Numbered from the stretch's first letter, positions 28,986 to 36,778 are shown. The stretch: DNA of 64,000 nucleotides from Nitrospira sp. UBA2082 (GCA_002331335.1 DCZO01000016.1:6664-70663); one strand, 5' to 3'. Made by a program: numbers and translations. Notes: generated by a model from the sequence alone, not told the origin.

Positions 28986-29519
28986 ATGAAAATCGCAAAC
29001 AGGTTCAAAGCTGCGATAGCGGGGATTGTTGCCGTTGGCGCTCTTGCCATCGGTGCGACCGCCCAGGCCGTTCCATATGACCCGAACCAGGCCTTTGGAG
29101 CCGGGTACGGGGATGCCGCGAATCCGGCCGTCATCACTATTAATCAAACGGGCGGGTTTTTTCAGGACACCATTAACTTCGACTTAGGCGCGTTCACCCA
29201 CTTCAATATGACGTCGGCGACCACTGGTCTATCGCAGTGGTTTGGCGCGTCGATTTTTGAAAACGTGAATGATTCGCAGGTTCCAGGAGGAGGGGCGGCT
29301 ACGTCCTTTACCTCCTTTGCGTTGGCTGATTTGGGAATAGCCATGCCCACTGGTGACTATCATCTCCATCCGGCAGGGGTTGGTGGTTCCGGGGGAAGTT
29401 ACACGCTTACGATGTGGGGTTCGACCGCCGCCCCGGTCCCGGTGCCTGCGGCCGTGTATTTGTTCGGAAGCGGCTTGATCGGTTTGGTCGGGTTGGCCCG
29501 TCGGAAGATGAGCGCGTAA
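28986..29519 (+). CDS. VPxPA-CTERM secreted protein 2
   Basis: 177 residues from the ATG at 28986 (AAAGGAG with a 6-nt spacer); an upstream ATG at 28953 lacks a ribosome site. A signal peptide ends at AQA. The mature part is a small beta-rich domain (FFQDTINFDLGAFTHFNM and LHPAGVGGSGGSYTLTMWG). It ends VPVPAAVYLFGSGLIGLVGL followed by ARRK, a full exosortase-type sorting signal. It has no recognisable enzymatic motif and probably becomes a surface or matrix component. Confidence 0.85.
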   Translation: MKIANRFKAAIAGIVAVGALAIGATAQAVPYDPNQAFGAGYGDAANPAVITINQTGGFFQDTINFDLGAFTHFNMTSATTGLSQWFGASIFENVNDSQVPGGGAATSFTSFALADLGIAMPTGDYHLHPAGVGGSGGSYTLTMWGSTAAPVPVPAAVYLFGSGLIGLVGLARRKMSA

Positions 29520-29565
29520 GGGTTCACTCAGACCCAGCGGCTGTTTTTTTGGGAAGATTTGCCCC

Positions 29566-30321
29566 ATGGAACTCAGGCTCAAATCGGTTGCCCTGTTTCT
29601 TGCGGTGGTCGGTTTGATCGGATCGATCAGACCGACCACCGCCCATTCAGTGACCTTCGATTTTACCGGCACCGTTGTTACTGCCGATCCCTCCTCGCTT
29701 GGAGGAATCTTCACGGTGCCGATTCTGTCCTATCCCGCCAGCACGATCACCGGCTCCTTCACGTTCGATTCGAACGTGCCTGATTCGAACGGCTCAGGAA
29801 CGATCGGGCTCTATAATGGAGCGATCCAGAGCTTGTCGTTCTCGGTTGCCAAGCCTATTACGGCGGATGCGTATCAGTTTGGTTTGGATTTGAGCGGGAG
29901 CTCAGGCCGGACGGTCCAGAATGCGATCGCCGTGAATGCGAGCGGGGCGACGCTCAATCAGTCCTATGTGCTGTCGGCCAGTGTGCAAAACCATGTGCCG
30001 GCCGGGCCGATTGTCGATGGCGATAATTTCTTTGCGAGAGAGTTCTTCATTAATTTGGCCAGCCCTTCGAGTTCTGTTTTTGCGACTGATGCGCTTCCCG
30101 AGACACCTCCGGATAGCACGTTGTTCGGCCTGTACAGCGCAGCGACGAATCCTCACGGCCAATTCCGTGTGGTCTTTTCCAGCGGCAGCCATGGCGACTA
30201 CACTATTATCGGTAATCTGGCATCGCTGTCTGTCTCTGCCGTGCCGATTCCGGCGGCTGTGTATTTGTTCGGGAGCGGCTTGGCGGCGGTTGCCGCGTTC
30301 GCGCGGCGCAAGTCCACATGA
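29566..30321 (+). CDS. VPxPA-CTERM secreted protein 3
   Basis: 251 residues with a signal peptide and a beta-sandwich-like mature domain. Strand patterns include VTFDFTGTVVTAD, STITGSFTFDSNVPD and IQSLSFSVAKPI, as in many PEP-CTERM proteins. It ends VPIPAAVYLFGSGLAAV followed by AAFARRK. It stops 10 bp before the fusion gene at 30332, so both are probably on one transcript. Its mature domain resembles in style the secreted part of that fusion protein. Function unknown. Confidence 0.85.
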   Translation: MELRLKSVALFLAVVGLIGSIRPTTAHSVTFDFTGTVVTADPSSLGGIFTVPILSYPASTITGSFTFDSNVPDSNGSGTIGLYNGAIQSLSFSVAKPITADAYQFGLDLSGSSGRTVQNAIAVNASGATLNQSYVLSASVQNHVPAGPIVDGDNFFAREFFINLASPSSSVFATDALPETPPDSTLFGLYSAATNPHGQFRVVFSSGSHGDYTIIGNLASLSVSAVPIPAAVYLFGSGLAAVAAFARRKST

Positions 30322-30331
30322 GGTGTATCAA

Positions 30332-31918
30332 ATGAAGAGCCCATATACACGCATGCTGGCGGCGAGCGCGTTCTTGCTGGGAACCGTCATATTTCACGCT
30401 GGGCCTGCGCAGGCCGCGTTCGTCACGCAGCTCGATATCACCGGCGGGTCGCTTAGCTTCAACTTTCGAAGTTTGGGGTCGGTCTCCGGGAGCTTTACGC
30501 AGAACGGGCAATTGGTGATGGGACAATACCAGCCGCTACCCAATATCTTTCCACCGATCACCGTCGGCGGCCATACATTCTCCCTGTTCACCAGTGATCA
30601 GGCCTTCTCAGGTTTTCCGGCCGGGGCGCCCGCGCCGACCGGGATGACGAGTGGATCTACGATAACAGTCGATCTCCGGTCGCTCTTTGCCGGCGTCGCC
30701 GGTCCATTTATGAATGGAGCAGTAAACATCGGCGAGCCTGCAACCGGAACCTTCAATCCTGCGACGAACACCTTCGACATCGCCTGGAGCCAGCCGTTCA
30801 CGGGCCTAGGTCTGCTGACCTCAGGCAGTTTCAGTCTCCGAGGCACCGCCCAGGTGACGACCGCACCGGTGCCTCTGCCTGCGGGAATCATTTTGTTCGG
30901 ATCGGGTTTGTGTGGGATCGTCGGGATTGTGATTCGACGTCAAGGCCCACTTCAGAGACAGGATCTCGGCTCCGGTTCGGCGGGTTCACGGCCTGAACTG
31001 ACCCGTTCGAGCGTCGTCGTGCTGGTCTCTTCCGACCCCGTATTCGCCGCCAGCGTTGAGGAACAATTGCGGCGCTCCAGCTATCAGTCTCGCACGGTTG
31101 CCTCCGTAACAAAGTTGTTTGAGATCATTCGGCACGGGCTGCCTGTACTTGTTCTGGTCGATCGGCGCATCGGAGATTGGGATGTGTTGCGTACGGAATC
31201 GACGCTTTCCCATGTTCCTATCCTGATTTTAATTCCACCAGGCGTGACGGGGAACGATGAGGACGTCATAGCCGATCTGGAACGAGGTGCCGACGGCGTG
31301 TATTCCTGCCAGGATGATCACAGATTGTTCCTTGCCGTTCTCGGGGCATATTTTCGGCGGACCGGGCACTACCTCGCCCAAAGGGGCACCTATCGGGTGG
31401 GTGGTGTTGAATTGGATGCGGATACGCGTGAGGTGTCGATCGCGGGGCAGCGAATGCCGCTCTCGGCAAAGCGGTTCGGGATTCTGCAGGCGTTCATGAG
31501 TGCGCCTTCCCGGATCCTAACCCGCGGTGAACTGCTTGATCTAGTCTGGGGGCCGGGGTTCGCCATCGGCGAACACACGTTGGACGTCCATATCCATGTG
31601 TTGCGGCGACTGCTCAACCAGGGGGAGGATCATCGGTGCCGGCTCATTGCCATTAAAGGCGTCGGTTTTAAGCTGAAGGTGCTGCCCCCGTCCATGACTG
31701 CTCCCGTGCAAGCAGAGGGATTCTCAGAGGCGTCGATCGCGAAGTCCGTTCTGCGCGTCGCCGCGGTTCCCCCTCCGATTGTCAAAACGACATCCATGAC
31801 AATTCCGGCAAAGGCCAGGGAGGCATCGCTCAGGATGAATTCACCTAGGCGCCGCGCACCACCGTTTTCAAGACCCGCGTTCGTTCGTCGTAGACATCAT
31901 GCCGTGTCTGTCGAATAG
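30332..31918 (+). CDS. VPLPA-CTERM protein fused to a receiver-like domain and OmpR-type winged helix
   Basis: 528 residues in one uninterrupted frame. Order: signal peptide (1 to about 29); secreted beta-rich domain (30-178); sorting-type motif VPLPA (180-184); membrane helix (186-201); R202-R203; linker; receiver-like domain (227-345); OmpR/PhoB-type winged helix (about 355-450); basic, Pro-rich tail. The receiver keeps an aspartate at the phospho-acceptor place (D277 in LVLVDRR), but the acidic pair is reduced to SSD (D235) and the lysine loop reads YSCQDD. Phosphorylation by the normal mechanism is therefore doubtful. The winged helix has TRGELLDLVWG and LDVHIHVLRRLL. The expected topology puts the sensor outside and the DNA-binding domain inside. 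GAGGT precedes the ATG. Confidence 0.85.
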   Translation: MKSPYTRMLAASAFLLGTVIFHAGPAQAAFVTQLDITGGSLSFNFRSLGSVSGSFTQNGQLVMGQYQPLPNIFPPITVGGHTFSLFTSDQAFSGFPAGAPAPTGMTSGSTITVDLRSLFAGVAGPFMNGAVNIGEPATGTFNPATNTFDIAWSQPFTGLGLLTSGSFSLRGTAQVTTAPVPLPAGIILFGSGLCGIVGIVIRRQGPLQRQDLGSGSAGSRPELTRSSVVVLVSSDPVFAASVEEQLRRSSYQSRTVASVTKLFEIIRHGLPVLVLVDRRIGDWDVLRTESTLSHVPILILIPPGVTGNDEDVIADLERGADGVYSCQDDHRLFLAVLGAYFRRTGHYLAQRGTYRVGGVELDADTREVSIAGQRMPLSAKRFGILQAFMSAPSRILTRGELLDLVWGPGFAIGEHTLDVHIHVLRRLLNQGEDHRCRLIAIKGVGFKLKVLPPSMTAPVQAEGFSEASIAKSVLRVAAVPPPIVKTTSMTIPAKAREASLRMNSPRRRAPPFSRPAFVRRRHHAVSVE

Positions 31919-31994
31919 ATGCCCGCAATCCTTTCTTCGCTTATGTTGTAAGGAGTGGCAGGCGTCGGTAGACAGAACGGGCGGACTAGCGTAC

Positions 31995-32357
31995 ATGAAT
32001 CGCCATAGAGACTCAGACGTGAATCCTTCTCGCACCAGACTAATCGGAAGCGCAGTTGCCGGAATCACAGCGGTCGTCTATTTCGGACTAGTGTGTCTGA
32101 TGGCGATGTGCAACCCCGCCATGACGACAGCGGCGGGCTCCGGTGAACATACGCACCATGACCACGATGCGGCGCATTCTCCTCTCTGCGCCTGGGCTTG
32201 CCAGGCCACTTCGTCGGGTGGGCTGCCGGCGGCCGCTCCCGCAGAGGTCTTTGGTCTTGTCGTTCCCGTGGGCGTTGACCCTCCACACGTTCCATTTTCA
32301 GCTCCTGTTTACGCGTTGCTCCATTCTCGCGCGCCTCCCGCATATCCTCTCGGATAA
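31995..32357 (+). CDS. Small secreted His/Cys protein (copy 3)
   Basis: 120 residues. A long hydrophobic N-terminal segment (16-38) is followed by HTHHDHDAAHSPLCAWAC (H52-C69 region), close to the HHxAATHxxPLCSWxC core of the proteins at 20145 and 22294. The tail SRAPPAYPLG matches their SRAPPSFSL/SRGPPSFSS endings. The middle is Pro/Val-rich and unrelated. As in copy 2, a structured spacer and then an excisionase-type HTH gene follow. The start is chosen at the first Met giving a compact signal segment; the frame is open further upstream. Confidence 0.68.
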   Translation: MNRHRDSDVNPSRTRLIGSAVAGITAVVYFGLVCLMAMCNPAMTTAAGSGEHTHHDHDAAHSPLCAWACQATSSGGLPAAAPAEVFGLVVPVGVDPPHVPFSAPVYALLHSRAPPAYPLG

Positions 32358-32460
32358 TTCAGGCGAAGCGCGTTCTCCCGTCATGTCTCCATCTTGTTGG
32401 GACGGTTGCTGCGCCGATTCGTGATGGTCTTCCATATCGCGAACGCGTTCCACCTGAGTG

Positions 32461-32569
32461 ATCCGGAAAAACCGGATGGGATGAACATGTCATTGCAAGG
32501 TCTCGGGACGGGTGAATGGGTGCCTCCTTCCACCGTCCCGAGGAGGGGGAGCGCGGATTGCGCTCCCCC
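32461..32569. other. Three consecutive perfect hairpins before the second HTH gene
   Basis: ATCCGG-AAAAA-CCGGAT spans 32461-32477. CTCGGGACGG (32502-32511) pairs perfectly with CCGTCCCGAG (32533-32542). GGGGGAGCGC (32545-32554) pairs perfectly with GCGCTCCCCC (32560-32569) over a 5-nt loop. They fill the spacer between the His/Cys gene and the HTH gene, and the last stem ends 26 nt from its GTG. They could be tandem terminators, but none has a T-run; an RNA leader or protein-binding array is possible. Confidence 0.6.
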
Positions 32570-32595
32570 GCGCCCTGCGGCAGAACGGATGAAAC

Positions 32596-32844
32596 GTGGA
32601 ACCGGTGCTGCTCCGAATTCAGGAAGCCGCCACGCTGCTGAACGTCAGTAAGTGGACGATCTATCGCTGGATTGAAGAGGGCCGATTGCGAGCGACCAAG
32701 ATCGGCCGGGGCAGCCTGCGTGTGTTTCGGGCATCTGTGAGCGGGCTGGTTGGCGAGACGGAAATACAGGTCCAGAACACACGAGCATCTTCACGGAAGT
32801 CGACAAGACGGGCGAAAAGTCGTAGGCGAATAAAGAATCGATAG
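32596..32844 (+). CDS. Excisionase/MerR-like helix-turn-helix DNA-binding protein (copy 2)
   Basis: 82 residues from a GTG start. The HTH core (LLRIQEAATLLNVSKWTIYR, then WIEEGRLRATKIGRGSLRVF) is clearly paralogous to the protein at 22821, including the GxGSLRxF wing. It ends in a very basic tail (SSRKSTRRAKSRRRIKNR) that should contact DNA non-specifically. A start at ATG 32589 would be out of frame. It follows a His/Cys secreted-protein gene exactly as copy 1 does, so control of the neighbouring secreted proteins is plausible but unproven. Confidence 0.78.
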   Translation: MEPVLLRIQEAATLLNVSKWTIYRWIEEGRLRATKIGRGSLRVFRASVSGLVGETEIQVQNTRASSRKSTRRAKSRRRIKNR

Positions 32845-33268
32845 CTACCTGCCCGTCTGTGAATCGTGGCGGTAGTCTTGTTGAACCTCATGAAGTTATC
32901 GCTGTCCGAGGCGAGCCGCCCCTCGCTCGGACCGAACCGGGGCGCAGGCGACTCCTCCGTCGGCCTCCGCCCCGGCCCCTTGAGTGTGACGCGGCATCAG
33001 AAGTCGTGGGAAACAGGTCTGGCAGTTGCGCACTCTTCTCCCAGGCCTGCCCGGAGAGTCGGAGGTAGCCTCCCGCCGATTCTCCGGCCCTTCGGGGCGT
33101 AGAAAATCCGAGGCGTCCGTAAGCCGCACTCCTGCAATACAGGCGTGCGTTGCCTGTATTCTGCTACAGACTTCGATTCTGGAATATTCTGATACGGGGT
33201 GCGTCTGGACGGTGTATATTTGCAGCAAAAGGTCGAGCTGACCTTATCAATTTTCATGAGGAGGAGTC
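32845..33268. ncRNA. Hairpin-dense non-coding region, candidate structured RNA
   Basis: No convincing gene in 424 bp; the open frames here show no family features. Strong stems follow one another. 32904-32915/32922-32932 has 11 pairs with one bulge, 32937-32944/32968-32975 has 8 perfect, and 33015-33022/33041-33048 has 8 with one wobble. 33051-33062/33076-33087 has 12 with one wobble and an inner GGAGG/CCTCC. CCC-TTCG-GGG lies near 33088-33097, and 33136-33144/33152-33160 has 9 perfect. Strand and function are unknown. AGGAGGAG near 33255 is the ribosome site of the SmbP gene. Confidence 0.4.
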
Positions 33269-33577
33269 ATGAGCAAGGTGAAAGCGGCGGCAGTGGTGGT
33301 TGCGGTGTGCGGTTTGCTCGCAGGGGGTGCCGCGCATTCGGCATTTGCCGGCGAGGGAGAGCACGTCAAGGAAGTCATCAAGCACGCCAAAGAAGGCATT
33401 GAACATGAGAAGGAAGCCATCAAGCATATCGAGGAGGCGATCAAGGGAAGTGGCGATCCCCATGCGAAAGAGGCGCTCGAACATGCTAAGGAAGCGGTGA
33501 AGCATGCGGAGGAATCGCTGATGCATGCCGAGCAAGCTGATCATGCCGGTCACAAGCCAAAGGCGAAGGCCAAGTAG
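33269..33577 (+). CDS. smbP: SmbP-like small metal-binding protein
   Basis: 102 residues with a signal peptide ending at AFA. The mature part is repetitive helical sequence rich in His, Glu and Lys: HVKEVIKHAKEGIEHEKEAI, IKHIEEAIKG, ALEHAKEAVKHAEESLMHAE. This is the pattern of SmbP, the periplasmic copper-binding protein described from the nitrifier Nitrosomonas europaea, which folds as a helical bundle with His/Glu metal sites. It is preceded by AGGAGGAG and sits near other metal-handling genes, so copper buffering in the periplasm is likely. It ends in a Lys/Ala tail. Confidence 0.85.
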   Translation: MSKVKAAAVVVAVCGLLAGGAAHSAFAGEGEHVKEVIKHAKEGIEHEKEAIKHIEEAIKGSGDPHAKEALEHAKEAVKHAEESLMHAEQADHAGHKPKAKAK

Positions 33578-33625
33578 CCTGGCGGAGCTTACGTCTACGT
33601 TCCAGATAGGTACCATCTCATCTGA

Positions 33626-33657
33626 CGCGCGGTGCGTCCAACAGCGCGCCGCGCGTG
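33626..33657. terminator. Hairpin downstream of smbP
   Basis: ACGCGCGG (33626-33633) pairs perfectly with CCGCGCGT (33650-33657), 48 bp after the smbP stop. A G+C-rich stem of this kind could end the smbP transcript. No T-run follows, so the assignment is tentative. Confidence 0.45.
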
Positions 33658-33728
33658 ACCTGCTCGCCAATTGATTTCCCTCGTGACAGCCGTTTATAGT
33701 CCGGCTGAGTGTTTCATGCGAGCCGGAC

Positions 33729-34820
33729 ATGCGAATTCGTACAGCTCAGCGGGTCAGTCCGGTTGTCGCGTGTCTTCTGTGCATCTCCGCCATTTGGTTC
33801 TGCCTCCCGTCCTGGGGATTGGCTGCGTCAGTCGGTCAGTCGACGGACCGCCGATCTGAGGTCTCTGCTCTCCTTGAACGGGGCGAAGCGCTGCTGCGTC
33901 AAGGCAATTTCAAGGGAGCGGCCGAGGCGGCACGGCGAGCGCTCGAACAGAATCCGTCATCGGCGGAGGGGCACTATCTTCTCGGAAGAGTGTTGCTCAA
34001 CGACCGCAAACCGGAGAAAGCCGCGGAGGCATTTACCCGTTCCCTGACATTTCGTCCCGGGTCCCCCGGCGTGTTAAGAGATTTGGCCGGTGTCTATGTG
34101 TTACAAGGCAAACCGGCCGAGGCCGAGCAGGCGCTACTGCAGGCGATCAAGGCCGATCCCAACCATATCGCATCGTATCTCGATCTGGCGAAGCTGTACG
34201 AACGGCGGCAAGACCTGACGGCGGCGAAGCAGACCTATCAGCGTGTCTTGGCGATCGATCCGAAGCATGCCGACGCGTTGTTCGAGCTCGCCACGCTCTA
34301 CGACACCCACGAAGAGTCCAAGGAGGCGCGCGAAGCCGTCAATCGCCTGACTTCCGCGAGTCCCAAACATGCCGAAGGGTGGTATCTGAGCGGACGAATG
34401 GCCGAAAAGAACGGCGATCTTGTCGAGGCGGCCTATGCGTATCAGCAAGCCGTGGCCGCCAAGCCCGATCTCGTCGCCGCTCACTACAACCTCGGATTCA
34501 TCTATCGCAGCCAAGACAAGCCTAAGGAGGCGGAGCGGGAGTTTCTGGAGGTATTGCGCTACCGCCCCGAATACGCTGAGGCGCATATGAACCTGGGCGT
34601 GATCTACACCGGCATGAACAGACTGGAGGACGCGGAGCAGGCTTATGAGAAGGCCGTCACACTCAAGCCTGATTATGCCGAGGCCCGGTATAATTTCGGC
34701 GTGTTTTTCGAGCTCTATCGAAAGGACATGCCGCGCGCCCTTGCCCAATATCGGAAGTATCGGGAATTGGGCGGTCGTGATGAACGTGTCGAGCGGATTG
34801 TGGGGGCGGGGCCCCCGTAA
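33729..34820 (+). CDS. Secreted tetratricopeptide-repeat protein
   Basis: 363 residues with an N-terminal signal (to about GLAAS) and then seven or eight consecutive TPR units. Examples are GEALLRQGNFKGAAEAARRA, AHYNLGFIYRSQDKPKEAE and AHMNLGVIYTGMNRLEDAEQ. TPR arrays are protein-protein scaffolds, and this one would lie in the periplasm or on a membrane. There is no catalytic domain. It appears monocistronic, convergent with the Slp lipoprotein gene. A GGGGGC/GCCCCC hairpin (34802-34816) overlaps its last codons. The partner proteins cannot be inferred. Confidence 0.88.
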   Translation: MRIRTAQRVSPVVACLLCISAIWFCLPSWGLAASVGQSTDRRSEVSALLERGEALLRQGNFKGAAEAARRALEQNPSSAEGHYLLGRVLLNDRKPEKAAEAFTRSLTFRPGSPGVLRDLAGVYVLQGKPAEAEQALLQAIKADPNHIASYLDLAKLYERRQDLTAAKQTYQRVLAIDPKHADALFELATLYDTHEESKEAREAVNRLTSASPKHAEGWYLSGRMAEKNGDLVEAAYAYQQAVAAKPDLVAAHYNLGFIYRSQDKPKEAEREFLEVLRYRPEYAEAHMNLGVIYTGMNRLEDAEQAYEKAVTLKPDYAEARYNFGVFFELYRKDMPRALAQYRKYRELGGRDERVERIVGAGPP

Positions 34821-34828
34821 CGAACGCT

Positions 34829-34911
34829 CGTCATTCGTCACACGTCAATCGTTAACCGTGAGAGGGAAGACCTCTTTGCCGTTTGACGCATGACGGTTGA
34901 CGAGTAACGGC
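34829..34911. repeat. Intergenic hairpin with TGACG-word arms
   Basis: A central AGAGG-GAAGA-CCTCT hairpin (34861-34875) is flanked on the right by four TGACG/TAACG words about 8 bp apart. On the left are their complements (CGTCA/CGTTA). Reverse-complementing one arm aligns it with the other with a few mismatches. It fills the gap between two convergent genes. It is built like the nuo-spacer hairpins but with a different word. Confidence 0.65.
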
Positions 34912-34918
34912 TGTGTGT

Positions 34919-35443
34919 TCACCAGTACGGCCAGGGCCTCCAATAGGGCGACCAGTAGGGCCCCCAGTAGGGACCGGGGCCGATGTACGGTCGAATACGG
35001 GGCGTCTCTTCTTCCTTCGGCCACACGCGCAGATTCTTGATCTCCACGACCGGGTACGCATAGTCCGTTTCATCGAGCGGCAGGATCACGGACCCAGCGA
35101 CCTCTCCGGTGATGGTGACGAATGTGCCGGCAGGGATGGTGGCAGGGTCGAGAAATTCTTTCTTCGTCGCCATGAAGCGGCCTTGGGATTTGCTCAAGTC
35201 CAAAGTCGGTTTGAGCGAGGACGCAAGAGGTAACTGAAGAATTTCAATCCTGGTAGCCTCTTTCAACCGCTTTGCGGCCAGCACCTTGCCTCCGAACGTT
35301 ACCGTCTGCCCGGTGAAGGTCTCGGGCGAGGCGCTCACTTGCGTGTAGGTAACTCGGGGCGAGCTGGATTCGAGATCATCGGTTGTCGCGCATCCGGACG
35401 CGTTCAAGAGCACGGCAAGGACCGGTAACCATCGCCAGGACAT
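34919..35443 (-). CDS. Slp-family outer-membrane lipoprotein
   Basis: 174 residues with lipobox ASGC (C18). The mature domain is a small OB-like beta fold: VTYTQVSASPETFTGQTVTFGG, ATRIEILQLPL, GTFVTITGEVAG and YAYPVVEIKNLRVW. This matches the Slp (starvation/stationary-phase lipoprotein) family. The C-terminus is unusual, a run of Tyr, Trp and Pro (units like PYWGPYWSPYWRP) after residue 155 that is not part of the family fold. It is divergent from the DsbA-like gene, with about 100 bp between the two starts. Confidence 0.82.
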   Translation of the reverse strand: MSWRWLPVLAVLLNASGCATTDDLESSSPRVTYTQVSASPETFTGQTVTFGGKVLAAKRLKEATRIEILQLPLASSLKPTLDLSKSQGRFMATKKEFLDPATIPAGTFVTITGEVAGSVILPLDETDYAYPVVEIKNLRVWPKEEETPRIRPYIGPGPYWGPYWSPYWRPWPYW

Positions 35444-35547
35444 AATGGCGGCATTATAACAAAGAAAAAGAACCGACAGCGGGGTGGTTCATCATGCAAG
35501 AAACGATATAATGGAGCCCAGACCATTCCCTCTGAAAGGAGCGTGTG

Positions 35548-36204
35548 ATGAATCGTCGGACAGGCGCGATGTGGAAGCAAGCCGGTGCCGTTCTGGGAGC
35601 GATCTTCCTGCTGAACCTCCCGTACCCGGTGCAGGCGGCGAATCCTGAGTTGAAGGGCAACTTCGAGCTGCTGAAAGGTGAATCCTCGACCCACCAACGG
35701 GGCAAAGTAAAGATCGTCGAGTTCGCTGACTTTTATTGCCCGCATTGCCATCACTTCGAAGAGACGGGGTTGCCACTGCTCGTGAAAGAGTTCGGGGACA
35801 AGATCGAGGTGACGATGGTCGGATTCCCTGTCATTCCAGGCAAACTTCCGACCGCTTTCGATATGTATGAGCAGGCCAAGACCATGGGGAAAGGTGATGC
35901 CATGAGGGCCATTTTGTTCCGCACCATCCATAAGGACAAGATGAGCGGCATCCTGGACCGTTCGATTCGCTCGTTATTGATCAAGGAGGCCGGGTTGGAC
36001 GTGGCGGCGTTCGAAGCCGGACTGGAAAGCGGCAAGCCGGCGAGAGCGTTCGAGGACGGGCGGCGGTGGGGGGAACGGATCAAGGTGGCGTCTACTCCGT
36101 CGCTTCTGCTCGACGGCAATATCAAACTCGACGGCCCAAACATGACACCGGATAATGCCATCACCGTGATCCGGAGCATCCTGGAGAACGACGCGAAGAA
36201 GTGA
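35548..36204 (+). CDS. DsbA-like periplasmic thiol-disulfide protein
   Basis: 218 residues: a signal peptide ending VQAA, then a DsbA/DsbG-type thioredoxin fold with FADFYCPHCHHF (C64, C67) and the cis-proline loop ASTPSLLLDG. The CPHC active site is that of oxidising DsbA proteins. The helical insert is present (FDMYEQAKTMGKGDAMRAIL). The start at 35548 follows AAAGGAG with a 6-7 nt spacer; GTG at 35545 is too close. It lies 16 bp upstream of the CorE-like sigma gene and could be part of the same metal-stress unit. Confidence 0.9.
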   Translation: MNRRTGAMWKQAGAVLGAIFLLNLPYPVQAANPELKGNFELLKGESSTHQRGKVKIVEFADFYCPHCHHFEETGLPLLVKEFGDKIEVTMVGFPVIPGKLPTAFDMYEQAKTMGKGDAMRAILFRTIHKDKMSGILDRSIRSLLIKEAGLDVAAFEAGLESGKPARAFEDGRRWGERIKVASTPSLLLDGNIKLDGPNMTPDNAITVIRSILENDAKK

Positions 36205-36220
36205 GCGGTGAGCAGCGACG

Positions 36221-36778
36221 ATGTCTGAAGGGAAAACGAGCACGGTCATCCAACGACTTCTGGAGAACGAGTCCGCCTTCAGGCAATTTGTTCGACGTCG
36301 AGTTGGGGATGAAGCGGTCGCAGAAGATATTCTGCAACAAAGCTTCATCAGAGCAATCGAGCGCTCGCACTCCTTGAATACAGAGCAGAGTGCGCTCGCC
36401 TGGTTCTATCAAATTCTCCGCCATACGGTAACGGATTACTATCGGTCCCGTGGAGCCGAGGCTCGTCGGAATGGGGCCTTGCTGCAGGAATTGACTATTT
36501 CAGGCAATCATCAGGAGCCGCCACCGGACGAAATCAAGGCCACCGTCTGCGCCTGCCTTCACGGTCTCCTTCCGAGTCTCCATGGGAATTATGCAGCACT
36601 CATCAAACGCATCGACCTCGATGGTGAATCGCCGGCACAGGTTGCGAAAGAGCTCAAAATATCACGGAACAACCTCACGGTTCGCCTGCACAGGGCTCGC
36701 CAGTCCTTACGTGCTTCACTGGAAGGCGAGTGCGGGATTTGCAGCAAACATGGCTGTTTGAACTGCGCGTGTGGATAG
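36221..36778 (+). CDS. ECF sigma factor with Cys-rich C-terminus, CorE-like
   Basis: 185 residues with region 2 (FVRRRVGDEAVAEDILQQSF and LAWFYQILRHTVTDYYRS) and region 4 (SPAQVAKELKISRNNLTVRLHRARQSL). After region 4 comes a short tail with C171, C174, C179, C182 and C184 (CGICSKHGCLNCAC). The linker has two more cysteines (VCACLH). Such tails are the metal-sensing Cys-rich domain of CorE-type (ECF44) sigma factors, which are switched by copper redox state without an anti-sigma factor. A copper ATPase follows 175 bp downstream, and no anti-sigma gene is adjacent; both fit that model. Confidence 0.86.
   Translation: MSEGKTSTVIQRLLENESAFRQFVRRRVGDEAVAEDILQQSFIRAIERSHSLNTEQSALAWFYQILRHTVTDYYRSRGAEARRNGALLQELTISGNHQEPPPDEIKATVCACLHGLLPSLHGNYAALIKRIDLDGESPAQVAKELKISRNNLTVRLHRARQSLRASLEGECGICSKHGCLNCACG

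Noticed and set aside
32896..33228. Minus-strand open frame of 110 codons in the hairpin-rich region
   Set aside because: Palindromic G+C-rich DNA yields such frames by chance; no ribosome site or recognisable domain.
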